Below, in pieces: positions 1 through 8,065 of a stretch of 64,000 nt of DNA. Positions within the stretch are counted from its first letter, which is position 1; every line of letters begins with the position of its first letter. A model generated the notes under the pieces. It did not search any database and was not told the origin of the DNA. It saw only the letters and a program-made list of their open reading frames with translations. Source of the DNA: CALBPI01 sp942491885 (GTDB lineage: Bacteria > Pseudomonadota > Gammaproteobacteria > Steroidobacterales > Woeseiaceae); NCBI GenBank assembly GCA_942491885.1, contig CALOCQ010000003.1, positions 62,001 to 126,000 of the forward strand, given 5' to 3'. The position numbers and the translations under genes were made by a program.

Positions 1-2
1 GC

Positions 3-686
3 GGCACGCCGCTCGAGGCTACCGGCCTGGAACGAGGGTCGGTTGATCTCCTCACGAGTCAATACGGCTACGAATATGGCGACACGGCGGCCGGCAGTCG
101 CGAGGCTGCCCGGGTTCTGCGCGCGGGCGGGTCCCTCGCCATGATCCTGCATAACGCCGATTCGGCCATTCTCAGGCAGGCGCGGGAGGGGCTGGCACAG
201 GTGAGTTACTGCCTTGAGGAGCAACGCCTCGTTCACCTTGCCGAGCGCATGGTAAAGCTTTTCCGGGCACTAAAGCCGGGTGGCTCCGGCCCCGGCGGGC
301 TCCATTGGTCGCCGGGTGCGCTGAAAGTTCGCGAATCGTTCATGGATGCCGCAGAGCGCGTCGGGCAGCGGGCAAAGACACCCGCGGCGCGGGAGGCCGA
401 CGCTGGCTTCATCGAGTTCCTGCTGCCATCCGTCATGCAGATCGTAGAGCGTTCCCGCGAGCCTGACGCGGAGACGCTGGAGCGCGCCTGGGCGGGCCTG
501 CACGCGGAGGTCGAGACCTATCGGTTGCGGATGGCTGACCTCACGTCCGCAGCGCTTGATGCGCAAGGGATCGAGCGCGTATCGCGCGAGCTTGCGGAGG
601 CGGGCTTCGAAAACATCGAGGTGCGCCCCCTGCACTACCGCGCCACGACGCTGCTTGGCTGGACGCTGACGTCGAATCGAGCCTGA
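3..686 (+). CDS. SAM-dependent methyltransferase, 5' end outside window
   Basis: The frame is open from the first bases to TGA at 684-686, so about 227 C-terminal residues are visible. Early in the fragment come DLLTSQYGYEY and RVLRAGGSLAMILH, the acidic/aromatic strand and the L-R-x-G-G turn that follow the SAM-binding motif in class I methyltransferases. The glycine-rich motif I lies upstream of the window. The C-terminal part is helical and ends with a short beta-like segment, as in methyltransferases that act on small molecules. The acceptor cannot be deduced. No terminator follows; the next gene starts 402 bases later. Confidence 0.7.
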   Translation, partial: GTPLEATGLERGSVDLLTSQYGYEYGDTAAGSREAARVLRAGGSLAMILHNADSAILRQAREGLAQVSYCLEEQRLVHLAERMVKLFRALKPGGSGPGGLHWSPGALKVRESFMDAAERVGQRAKTPAAREADAGFIEFLLPSVMQIVERSREPDAETLERAWAGLHAEVETYRLRMADLTSAALDAQGIERVSRELAEAGFENIEVRPLHYRATTLLGWTLTSNRA

Positions 687-1088
687 AAATAGCCGGTGTG
701 GCATAAAGGCAACAGTTTTCCATGGCCATCTGTTGCTTTAAAAGAACGCTACTTCGCGGAATGCCTGATATCCCGCGCCTGACGTAGATTCGCGGTTCGT
801 CAATGCTGCGATTGCAGCATGCTTTGTGGGGTTTAACTGCTCTCGGGCGCGGCAAGTGGGTAATCGCTTGGTGTTGCACGGGCCGACACTTAGCAATCCG
901 ATTGCATGAGATAGTGTTGGCATTGGGCAACAAGATGGGCTAACCTTCGGAAACTAGTGTTTCACCGGCACCACGGCCCAGGCCGGAAGCGTCGGCAAAC
1001 ACAAGTCGAGCAACGGACCCGTCGACAACGTCGCGTTAACAAAGCGGCGACCGCGGGAACGCTTTCATTTCTAGGAGGAATTATTCTA
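687..1088. other. Intergenic region before the TonB receptor
   Basis: These 402 bases show no convincing gene. A perfect 7-bp inverted repeat with a 4-base loop (ATGCTGC at 803-809, GCAGCAT at 814-820) has no T-run and may be an operator rather than a terminator. A strong Shine-Dalgarno, TAGGAGGAATT, ends just before the ATG at 1089. That is why the start there is preferred over an in-frame upstream codon at 957, which would add 44 arginine-rich residues ahead of a good signal peptide. Confidence 0.5.
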
Positions 1089-3815
1089 ATGAAGCAAAAC
1101 AAGCTCCAGTTGGCAGTTCGCACCGCACTTGCGGTCGGCGGCCTTGCCACAGCAGCGGTAGTCTCACCTACCGCATTCGCGCAGGACGACGACACAGCAG
1201 AACTGGGTCGCGTCCAGGTCACTGGCTCGCGCATTAAACGCACGGACGTAGAGGGCGCTTTGCCTGTCCAGGTGATTACCCGCGAGACCATCGAGCTCTC
1301 CGGAGAGGTCTCCGTTGCCGACGTGCTGCGCAACCTGCCGATTAACAGCGGCGGCTCGTTTCGTCCGCAGTCTGGTAGCACCGGACAGTCAGCAGCGACG
1401 CTTTCACTTCGCGCTTTGGGCGCAGGCCGCACACTGATCCTGCTTGACGGGCGCCGTGCGCCGGTCGCGCCGAACCTCGGCGTCGGTCAGGATCTCAACC
1501 AGATCCCGCTTGGCGCTGTAGAGCGTATTGAAATCCTGTCTGATGGCGCTTCGGCGATCTACGGCACCGACGCAATCGGCGGCGTAGTAAATATCATCAC
1601 CCGCAAAGATTTCGAGGGCGCGCAGATCACCTACGGCGAAGGTTACTCAAGCCGCGAAGGTGGCGACACTCAGGTCGGTTCGATGCTGTTTGGCGTTTCA
1701 GGCGCGAAGGGTTCGATCATGGCCGGCGTCTCGTACAACAAGCGTGAGATCGTATTCCAGCGTGATCGTGAATGGTCAACCGGTGGTGCTTCAACCTTCT
1801 CCAACAACTTCCTCGGCAGTGGTGTTGACGCAAATCTTGATCCAATCACGGATCTGCCCGGTGGTGCTGCCCGACCGTTCCGCTTCCTGGGTGAGAGCGA
1901 TACCAATGATGATGGTACGCCAGACCTCGATATCGGCATTTCTGGCCCGGGCAACGAAGCCGGCTGTCAGGGCCCGAGCTTCACCTACACCGGTGTGTTC
2001 TGTTTTTACGACTTCACAGCGCAGGCTGCTGACGAAGCCGAGCTGGACAACCTCTCCTTCTTCACCCGCGCAAGCTATGAGATCGACGAGGACTGGACTC
2101 TGTTCGGTAATGTGTCAATCAACCGCGTTGAGTCCTTCGGTCGCTATGCGCCGGTACCCTCATCGCCTTGGCTAGTGGGCGGTTTCGGTGCGATCGTACT
2201 TCCGGTCGGCACTCCGAACCACCCGTCAACGTCGCCGGCCAACGGTGGTCTTAACCCGAACTGGGCGGACTATGGCAGCGTCGCTACAGAAACCCTGCTG
2301 CTTCGGCATCGTTTCGCAGCAAACGGTCCGCGCGATACCAGTACTGATTCAACCCAGTACGACATCGATGTCGGTTTGACAGGTGTGATCGCCGACATTG
2401 ACGTAGAAGTCGGTGCACGCTGGACCGATTCGAACTACGTGGAAACAGGCCGGAACTACATTGTCTCCGCGCTGGCACAGCCGCAGTTCGACTCGGGCGC
2501 GTACAACATCTACGACCCGTTTGGCGTGTCTCAGGAAGTACGGCAATCGTTCACGGCCACAATCGGGCGTGATTCGTTTACCGAGCAGGTCGAGCTTTAC
2601 GCTATCGGTTCAACTGACCTGATGGAAATGGAGAACGGTCCAGTATCTGTGGCATTTGGCTTCGAATACCGCGACGAAAACTTCGCCGATATCTTCGATG
2701 ACCTTCAGGGTAACGGCAACATCACTGGTTCTGCGGGTAACTCTTCCGCCTACCGTCGTCACCAGTACGCGGTATTTGGTGAGGCCCTGTTCCCGATCCT
2801 GCCGGACTTCGAAGTTACAGCAGCCCTGCGTTTCGATGATTACAGCGATTTTGGCAACGTAACAGTGCCGAAGATTGCTGCTCGTTGGCAGCCGCTGGAA
2901 GAAGTAACGGTTCGCGCCAGCTGGGGTGAAGGTTTCCGTGCGCCGCCGGTGGGCATTCTTGCCGCAGCACCGTCGTTCTCCGCGGATACGGTTCGCGACG
3001 AGGCGACCTGTCTGGCATTCGGTCAGCCGGCCGATTGTGCACTTCAGGTCACCGGTTTCGTTATCGCAAACCCGAATCTCGGGCCTGAAGAATCCGATCA
3101 GATCAGCATCGGTGTTGCATTCCAGCCTACGGATTGGTTCAACGGATCGATCGATTACTCCCAGATTGAAGTTACCGACCGTATTGCAGGCATTGGTGCT
3201 CAGCAGATCGTCAACTGTGTTGCCGGTACCCAGACCAACTGCCCACCGGGACTGGTCGAGCTGCCAGCTGGTGCAGGCCCGGCACCTGGCGCCGGTCTAG
3301 GTGTTGCGCGTGGAGCGAATGGGGAAATCCTCTATCTCCAGCGTGGTAATGCGAGTCTTGGTACGATTGACGTGTCCAATATCGACGTTAGCCTGGGTAC
3401 GAACTTCGATCTTGGAAGGTTCGGACAGGTGACCAATGAGCTGGTTGCGTCTTACGTGGTTGGTTATGAGATCGATAGTGGCGAAGATGTTGTCGGCGAC
3501 CCCGGCCTTCCTGAGTACCGCGCGATTTTCCGCACGGTATGGCAGTACGGTGACTTCAACGTTGCTTATAACATCAACCACATCGATGCTATGGACGACG
3601 CGTTGTCACCATCACAGGATAGACTGTCTTCGTGGACAACCCACGACCTTCAGGTTAACTATGTGACGCCTTACAACGTTCGTCTTACGCTGGGTGTGGA
3701 TAACATCGGTGACAAAGATCCGGTCGTTGATCCGGGCGAGGCGCGTGGATTCGACGTGCAGCTGTATGATGGCTACGGTCGTATCACCTACCTGCGTGCA
3801 CAGCTCGACTTCTAA
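1089..3815 (+). CDS. TonB-dependent outer-membrane receptor
   Basis: This 908-residue protein opens with a Sec signal peptide (basic MKQNK, hydrophobic stretch, AFA-Q cleavage near residue 30). A plug domain follows (about residues 40-165) with GRVQVTGSRIKRTDVEGALP and the usual LRALGAGRTLILLDGRR and YGTDAIGGVVNIITRK motifs. The rest is a 22-strand-type barrel ending with an aromatic C-terminal residue (AQLDF). It belongs to the large Gammaproteobacterial receptors often annotated for peptide, polysaccharide or xenobiotic uptake; the substrate is unknown. It stands alone and ends in a strong terminator. The start is fixed by the AGGAGG about 8 bases upstream. Confidence 0.93.
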   Translation: MKQNKLQLAVRTALAVGGLATAAVVSPTAFAQDDDTAELGRVQVTGSRIKRTDVEGALPVQVITRETIELSGEVSVADVLRNLPINSGGSFRPQSGSTGQSAATLSLRALGAGRTLILLDGRRAPVAPNLGVGQDLNQIPLGAVERIEILSDGASAIYGTDAIGGVVNIITRKDFEGAQITYGEGYSSREGGDTQVGSMLFGVSGAKGSIMAGVSYNKREIVFQRDREWSTGGASTFSNNFLGSGVDANLDPITDLPGGAARPFRFLGESDTNDDGTPDLDIGISGPGNEAGCQGPSFTYTGVFCFYDFTAQAADEAELDNLSFFTRASYEIDEDWTLFGNVSINRVESFGRYAPVPSSPWLVGGFGAIVLPVGTPNHPSTSPANGGLNPNWADYGSVATETLLLRHRFAANGPRDTSTDSTQYDIDVGLTGVIADIDVEVGARWTDSNYVETGRNYIVSALAQPQFDSGAYNIYDPFGVSQEVRQSFTATIGRDSFTEQVELYAIGSTDLMEMENGPVSVAFGFEYRDENFADIFDDLQGNGNITGSAGNSSAYRRHQYAVFGEALFPILPDFEVTAALRFDDYSDFGNVTVPKIAARWQPLEEVTVRASWGEGFRAPPVGILAAAPSFSADTVRDEATCLAFGQPADCALQVTGFVIANPNLGPEESDQISIGVAFQPTDWFNGSIDYSQIEVTDRIAGIGAQQIVNCVAGTQTNCPPGLVELPAGAGPAPGAGLGVARGANGEILYLQRGNASLGTIDVSNIDVSLGTNFDLGRFGQVTNELVASYVVGYEIDSGEDVVGDPGLPEYRAIFRTVWQYGDFNVAYNINHIDAMDDALSPSQDRLSSWTTHDLQVNYVTPYNVRLTLGVDNIGDKDPVVDPGEARGFDVQLYDGYGRITYLRAQLDF

Positions 3816-3838
3816 GTCAGGCTGACATTGTCAGAATC

Positions 3839-3872
3839 GGCCGGGGGTTCGCGAGAGCCTCCGGCCTTTTTT
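3839..3872 (+). terminator. Rho-independent terminator of the TonB receptor gene
   Basis: A 9-bp stem (GGCCGGGGG at 3839-3847 with CCTCCGGCC at 3858-3866, one G-T pair), a 10-base loop and six T residues, starting 23 bases after the receptor stop codon. Confidence 0.9.
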
Positions 3873-4017
3873 ATGCCTGTCCGATCCGGGGCCTGAAAGC
3901 GCAGACATTCACAGGTCAGGCATCCCGGCATGCCGGCGACCTCTGAGCATTGCCGGCATTATTACCGGTGTATTGTGGGCTTTAATCGGGCGGCTCTCGG
4001 CACGTTGACCGCACCGG

Positions 4018-4398
4018 TTATTTTGACAGCGGCTTGTTCTGTTTGCGCGAACTCAGCAGCACAAATACCAGCGCAACAAAGGCCGGCAAAGCCTGTGTGA
4101 AGATGATGGTCGGCTTTGCGGTCATAGCGCCAAAAATACCTGCGACGACAACACAACACAGAAAGAATACTTTTATATCGGCACGGGACGCGAGAAAGCC
4201 CCACAATAAGCCGGCTGCGAGGAAGCCGTTATAGAGCCCCTGGTTCATGGCAAGTACGGCAGAAGATTCGGCGACTTCCGGCGTCATCGCGAAGACCTTA
4301 TGGCCAATCGGGTGATTCCAGAAGAACATTTCCAGAACCAGAATCCCGATGTGCAGGAATGCTACGAGTAGGGTGAGCGCGTTCGCTAACAGGTTCAT
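4018..4398 (-). CDS. DUF1304-family small membrane protein
   Basis: This 126-residue protein has four predicted membrane helices and the features of DUF1304: an N-terminal helix with H17, EMFFW after helix one, an MNQGLYNGFLAAGLLWG segment and a final helix followed by a basic tail. The family is a widespread inner-membrane family of unknown function. The length is normal for the family, so the gene is intact. It lies 38 bases downstream of the lipoprotein gene on the same strand and may be co-transcribed with it. No regulatory signal was seen. Confidence 0.85.
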   Translation of the reverse strand: MNLLANALTLLVAFLHIGILVLEMFFWNHPIGHKVFAMTPEVAESSAVLAMNQGLYNGFLAAGLLWGFLASRADIKVFFLCCVVVAGIFGAMTAKPTIIFTQALPAFVALVFVLLSSRKQNKPLSK

Positions 4399-4436
4399 GT
4401 TTTTCTCGCGTGTATTTCAGGGTGAGATATTCTCGA

Positions 4437-4949
4437 TTAACGCGTAAATGCATACGTGTTGCGGAGCAGGTAAGTGTCGCTGTCGGCAAACTGGACATCT
4501 TTGCGAATGTAGAAATTCATTTTGCCTAGACCATAGGTTTGACGAATATTCGCTGGGCGATTATCGTCCTCGCCTCGGTATCGTGTTGTTACTGTCAAAG
4601 TGCCGTCCTCGGCAGTAATACGCTCCGAAACAACCTGGCCATCCAATAGGCGCCCGTCCCTCGAAAGGGTCATGGTCGACGCGCTATCTTCCCATGGCTC
4701 ATCGGGATAAGAAATTGTGTATTCGATTCTGGTGTCGGAAGTAAGCGTAACGCTGGCATTGGCTGCAATCACAGTAGGCATGCCGCTGCTGTAATCGGTG
4801 TAAGTCAACGTGCCGACCCAGTCACCTTCTATCGCCAACAAATCCTGTGCACTCACCGTGGGCCCTTCCTCGGCATATTCGACTATTGGCTGACAAGCAA
4901 CTAAAAACAGGCAAAGCGCGCTTACCAAACCTGGTGCGTTTTTTTTCAT
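4437..4949 (-). CDS. Putative lipoprotein of unknown function
   Basis: With the ATG at 4947-4949 the product has 170 residues and begins with a lipoprotein signal (MKKN, hydrophobic core, lipobox FLVAC with the cysteine near residue 19). CCCGGAG lies about 9 bases upstream. A longer in-frame start 75 bases upstream would bury the signal peptide and is rejected. The mature part looks beta-rich: IEGDWVGTLTYTDY near its start suggests a lipocalin-like or DUF-type barrel with alternating strands, but no family is recognised. Its GC content is lower than that of the catabolic genes, which fits an accessory origin. Confidence 0.7.
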   Translation of the reverse strand: MKKNAPGLVSALCLFLVACQPIVEYAEEGPTVSAQDLLAIEGDWVGTLTYTDYSSGMPTVIAANASVTLTSDTRIEYTISYPDEPWEDSASTMTLSRDGRLLDGQVVSERITAEDGTLTVTTRYRGEDDNRPANIRQTYGLGKMNFYIRKDVQFADSDTYLLRNTYAFTR

Positions 4950-5221
4950 TTTAATGCTCCGGGAAATACGGGCTGTCAGGGCCGGGAACGAACTGGCATG
5001 ACTGGTTACGTGAGTCCAAGCCAAGGCACATACTCTATTCCCCTACGTGGTCTACCGTAGCAAAAGCTAAGGCGCTACTGTTTGCGAAGGCCAGCATGTA
5101 TGACTCTGACTGTGAGGTGACCGCTACGCCAGATACATCCACCAGATTCCAGCTTGCACAGGCAACCACGCAATCAGAACCAAGCCAATTTAAAGCGAGC
5201 TTCGTCCGGTTCAGCGCCTGG

Positions 5222-5467
5222 TTATGTTTTGACCACCAGCTTTAGTAGCTTTTTACCAAAGTAAGCCAAAATAGCTAAAGGAATAAGGTACTGGACGGCA
5301 ACCTGGAAGCCAGCCCTAATGTAAAAACGAATTGATTCCCGAATTTCATCTTGGGTTACTTCAGGTCTTGCTAGTTGAAAGTCCGACCAGCCAATCCACA
5401 AACAAACGCCAAGAACGATTAACAGGACGATGTTCGTGAGAACTGGTTTGCTTAAGTAATTAGACAC
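5222..5467 (-). CDS. Small two-helix membrane protein, possible integron cassette gene
   Basis: This 81-residue protein has a GTG start preceded by AAGGAG at the right distance. It has one helix near residues 9-27 and a second near 55-72, with a polar, acidic stretch between them and a basic end. No family is recognised. On the minus strand the gene starts only 23 bases after the end of the attC-like site at 5490-5588. That is the layout of the first gene of an integron cassette (site, ribosome-binding site, gene). Base composition is clearly more AT-rich than the neighbours, consistent with lateral acquisition. Confidence 0.65.
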   Translation of the reverse strand: MSNYLSKPVLTNIVLLIVLGVCLWIGWSDFQLARPEVTQDEIRESIRFYIRAGFQVAVQYLIPLAILAYFGKKLLKLVVKT

Positions 5468-5489
5468 TGGATCTCCTTTGAGATTAGAA

Positions 5490-5588
5490 ACCTAACGCCG
5501 ATGTTCAGCTGCAATTGAGGCTGACGATATTTTGGCGACAGCCGAATTGGCGACAGGGTCAAGTGTCAGCTGCAATGACTTGTTATAG
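5490..5588 (-). repeat. attC-like recombination site A
   Basis: Read on the minus strand, the site runs TAAC, a 9-base spacer, CAGCTG, a variable middle, CAGCTG, a 9-base spacer, then GTTAGGT. Outer boxes TAAC (5493-5496) and GTTA (5582-5585) pair; inner boxes CAGCTG (5506-5511 and 5567-5572) pair; both spacers are 9 bases and do not pair. This is the R''-L''/L'-R' plan of integron attC sites. The arm starting TAACAAGTCATTG and the arm ending GGCGTTAGGT fit the usual left and right ends, which sets the minus-strand orientation. No integrase gene is in the window. Confidence 0.6.
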
Positions 5589-5752
5589 GGCAACATACTG
5601 CATACCGCCGTTCCAAGCATATCTTCTCAATTAAGGATAACTCGAAGATTGCTTTCGGCCAAGAGCAGACGGCACGAGTTGAGACCGTCGGCGACAATAA
5701 GTGCTACGGTGTCGGGCAGTAACTCAAAAACCAAACTCGCAGGTATCGCCCT

Positions 5753-6292
5753 ATGCTGACGCTCACCGACTCAATCGATGGCCTGCGCAAATGGATTTCC
5801 TTCGCAGGCAGAATTAATCGGCAGACCTACTGGGTATACTACGTATTGCCGGCGCTCATCTTCCTGGCGCTCGCCACCGTCATTCCGTTCGCTGGGCTTG
5901 CCGCTCTTGCGCTTATCTGCATTGGGACCGTGAAGCGATTTCACGACTTTAACATTGGCATGGTCGGTCTCAGCGGCGCTGTTGGCATTTGGGTGGCAGT
6001 CATAGTTATCGCGATACCGGTGGCGATCGTGCCATTTCTTGGCGGCATTTCAGGCTTAGGTAATCGGGGCATGATTGAAACCGCCGCAATGATTGTCGCC
6101 ATACCGATGTTCGCGATATTCCTGTTGCCACTGATTGGTGGCATCAAAGCGGGTGCGCCGGGTGAGAACAAACACGGGCCGCCGCCGGCGCCGTTCAATA
6201 GCGCTGACGTGATGCCTGTTGTTGCCTTGCTAGGTTTGGTAGTCATTGGTTTCCGGGGCAGTACAAATAGCTCATTACGCCGCTACACGTGA
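5753..6292 (+). CDS. DUF805-family membrane protein, possibly frameshifted at its end
   Basis: This 179-residue protein carries the DUF805 pattern: an N-terminal SFAGRINRQTYWVYY segment, a helix, the VKRFHDFNIGMVGL motif (R-x-H-D), further helices and GAPGENKHGPPPAPF near residue 140. These inner-membrane proteins are widespread and of unknown function. After one more hydrophobic stretch the frame ends in an unlikely tail (RGSTNSSLRRYT). The next frame continues directly into ankyrin repeats. Dropping one G from the GGGG at 6255-6258 would join the two into one DUF805-ankyrin protein. Either this is a real frameshift or two overlapping, coupled genes. Confidence 0.75.
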   Translation: MLTLTDSIDGLRKWISFAGRINRQTYWVYYVLPALIFLALATVIPFAGLAALALICIGTVKRFHDFNIGMVGLSGAVGIWVAVIVIAIPVAIVPFLGGISGLGNRGMIETAAMIVAIPMFAIFLLPLIGGIKAGAPGENKHGPPPAPFNSADVMPVVALLGLVVIGFRGSTNSSLRRYT

Positions 6293-6767
6293 GCCGGCGC
6301 TTATTGTCGCTGTCGAATCGCGTGACGTCGCGCTGACACGCCTCCTGCTCGAGCGTGGTGCGAATCCTAACCAAACTAATCGAAGAGGCGAATCCCCGCT
6401 GTCGGTGGCGTTGAGTTACCCGGTTGATCATTCCGTTGCTGCATTGTTGTTGGCGCATAAGGCGAATGCCAATGTTGCCCATGGCGCTGGTGACATGCTG
6501 CTGCAAGAGGCAGTGCGGACGCAAGATGCTGAAGCGGTACATATGTTGTTATCGCACGGCGCAGACCCTAACCATCCTGACAATTTGGGTGTGCTGCAAC
6601 TCGCCGTACAGATTGGCGACGTGAATATCGTTAAAGCGTTATTGGCGAAAGGTGCGAACCCGAAATACCGCTTCGATGGCCGTACGCCGCGTGAATGGTT
6701 GGAGGCTTATGCGGAAGACAGCGGTGTGCGTATTACCTACGACGAAATGATTGCGTTGTTTGAGTAA
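6246..6767 (+). CDS. Ankyrin-repeat protein (separate gene or C-terminal half of a DUF805-ankyrin protein)
   Basis: The 173-residue frame holds four or so ankyrin repeats, with repeated LLLERGANPN, LLLAHKANANV, LLSHGADPNHPD and LLAKGANPK turns. It has no good start of its own: the frame opens at 6243 after a TAG and the first start-like codon is a TTG at 6246, without a ribosome-binding site. The first repeat lacks a complete first helix unless the upstream frame is added. It overlaps the DUF805 gene by 47 bases. It is best read as the C-terminal part of a frameshifted fusion; a translationally coupled partner is the alternative. Confidence 0.7.
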   Translation: MVSGAVQIAHYAATREPALIVAVESRDVALTRLLLERGANPNQTNRRGESPLSVALSYPVDHSVAALLLAHKANANVAHGAGDMLLQEAVRTQDAEAVHMLLSHGADPNHPDNLGVLQLAVQIGDVNIVKALLAKGANPKYRFDGRTPREWLEAYAEDSGVRITYDEMIALFE

Positions 6768-6841
6768 TGCATCAATCAAATGAGCAGCCTCTTCGGGTCA
6801 ACAGCGGACGTTAGCGGCACCGCGTAAAGTTGCCCTAGAAG

Positions 6842-6933
6842 GCCTACGTTCAGCTGCGATTGAGGCTTACGGCGCTCTGGCGAGAGCCAGGGCACCGGCA
6901 GGGTCAATTGTCAGTTGCAATGTCTTGTTATAG
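6842..6933 (-). repeat. attC-like recombination site B, right end degenerate
   Basis: The conserved arm (GTTATA at 6927-6932, spacer CAATGTCTT, inner box 6912-6917) is nearly identical to that of site A, and the opposite inner box CAGCTG is at 6851-6856. The other outer box has lost bases: compared with site A, about seven bases between CCTA and GTTCAGCTG are missing, leaving GTAGGCC instead of GTTAGGT on the minus strand. It is probably no longer a good recombination substrate at that end. Confidence 0.5.
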
Positions 6934-7288
6934 GGCGACATGCTAAAGATCTCCATACCACGTATAAGTTCTCAACTAAGATTAGCTCGAAGGTCCGCTA
7001 TCGGCCACAAGCAGTCACCCAAGTCTCAAGATCCGTTGGGTCCCTTTCATTGGCTTGCTCAATGTCGGTCAGACACGGCGCAGTCGGCTGACACGGGTAT
7101 CGGAGGTACACCAGCGATGTCGTCATAGCCCTTGTGGTGTGCAAAGACCCGGATAACCGTTGATATGGAGCTCTCGCCAGGCACTGCCGCTGGAAGTACT
7201 TCGAGTGAGTGATGTCTACACGACAATCCCCTGTAGGCGTCGGACTAGTTCTGTTTTTTCATCGGTTTTTTGATGTGGGCGCTCAACC

Positions 7289-7357
7289 CGAGATTTTTCG
7301 AATACATCAGCTTTCATCGGAATGAAGTATGTCGTCAGATTGGGTTGAAAAATCTCG
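7289..7357. repeat. 11-bp inverted repeat with 47-base loop
   Basis: CGAGATTTTTC (7289-7299) and GAAAAATCTCG (7347-7357) are exact reverse complements. Both are followed by GAATAC in the same direction, so the flanks are direct while the core is inverted. It lies in a gene-free stretch 100 bases before the small lipoprotein gene. Confidence 0.6.
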
Positions 7358-7458
7358 AATACTAGCCGCTGCTAAAGTAGGATAATCGAGGAAAGCGAGG
7401 GCGTGCCCGATTACTCTGAGTCAGGCTAGTGAAAGAACTTTAGGAACAGGACTCAAGA

Positions 7459-7845
7459 ATGCGACCATATGGTTTTGCGTGGATTGGCGTGGTGCTGCTT
7501 GCGCTCGCCGCCTGCCAGCAACAAGAGGCCGTGCCCATGGGCCAGCCGGGGGATCCGATGTACACCGTCGATCCCAACATGACCGGGCCGCTTACGTTTG
7601 CTGAGCTCCGCGTGAACTTCACGGCGCTTGAGCGTCCCGTTTCAGAGCGGGAGCGCCGCTGCGTAAAAAAAGCGATCGAGCGTCGTGCGCAAGAACTTGG
7701 CGACCCGGCCTCGTATCAACCAGAAGACTATGATTACCATGGCGGGCAAACCTCTAACGCACAGTGGCAAGCATTCAACAACCGCGAACAACGTGGGCTG
7801 CTCGCCCAAGTCGTCATAACGTACGCGTTCTTCGATTGCGACTAA
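7459..7845 (+). CDS. Small putative lipoprotein of unknown function
   Basis: This 128-residue protein has a lipoprotein signal (MRPYGFAWIG, hydrophobic stretch, lipobox LAAC at residue 19) and a short polar mature region with a CVKKAIERRAQELGD helix and a final acidic FFDCD. No family is recognised. The two mature cysteines, at about residue 68 and the penultimate position, could form a disulfide in the periplasm. An AGGA-type ribosome-binding site precedes the ATG. Its TAA overlaps the outer box of attC-like site C, but the site's orientation is opposite to the gene, so it may be a cassette gene in reverse or simply the array's neighbour. Confidence 0.7.
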   Translation: MRPYGFAWIGVVLLALAACQQQEAVPMGQPGDPMYTVDPNMTGPLTFAELRVNFTALERPVSERERRCVKKAIERRAQELGDPASYQPEDYDYHGGQTSNAQWQAFNNREQRGLLAQVVITYAFFDCD

Positions 7846-7922
7846 ACGTTCGTTCCGAGTCGATTGACGCCACGGCAAGTGTCTGCTTTGGGTCAATTGT
7901 CGGCTGCAATGTCTTGTTATAT
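7841..7922 (-). repeat. attC-like recombination site C
   Basis: Outer boxes AAAC (7844-7847) and GTTA (7916-7919) flank 9-base spacers (7848-7856 and 7907-7915) and inner boxes GAGTCG (7857-7862) and CGGCTG (7901-7906), which pair imperfectly. The conserved arm GTCAATTGTC...GCAATGTCTTGTTATA matches sites A and B. On the minus strand it ends GTTTAGT, one base off the usual GTTRRRY. Confidence 0.5.
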
Positions 7923-8065
7923 GTCATTTGCTCGACGCTCGCATTTGCAAGGCTCCCATAGTCACCAAGGGCAATTCTTTTGTTCTTCAATCGAATTTGA
8001 CAGGCATCATGAGTCGAACCAGCCGGCAGGTCCGATCACCGTCGTTAGTAACTATCTGCTGCAAG

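Larger units (their letters stand above)
6768..7458. other. Gene-poor interval around attC-like site B
   Basis: These 691 bases contain attC-like site B, then about 90 bases (6934-7020) that resemble the 90 bases beyond site A (5589-5680), and an 11-bp inverted repeat (CGAGATTTTTC at 7289-7299, GAAAAATCTCG at 7347-7357). No reading frame here has a convincing ribosome-binding site or recognisable protein. The interval may be the remains of cassette genes. Confidence 0.5.

Noticed and set aside
803..820. Small perfect hairpin before the first TonB receptor as a terminator of the methyltransferase gene
   Set aside because: No T-run follows and it lies 117 bases after the stop codon; an operator is at least as likely.
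5025..5221. A fourth attC-like site after the 81-residue membrane-protein gene
   Set aside because: ATAACCAGGCGCTG on the minus strand resembles a left end, but no matching CCTAAC-type right end was found within 200 bases.
6940..7128. 62-residue frame after attC-like site B
   Set aside because: No ribosome-binding site; it begins inside the segment duplicated from site A and has no protein-like hydrophobic or domain pattern.
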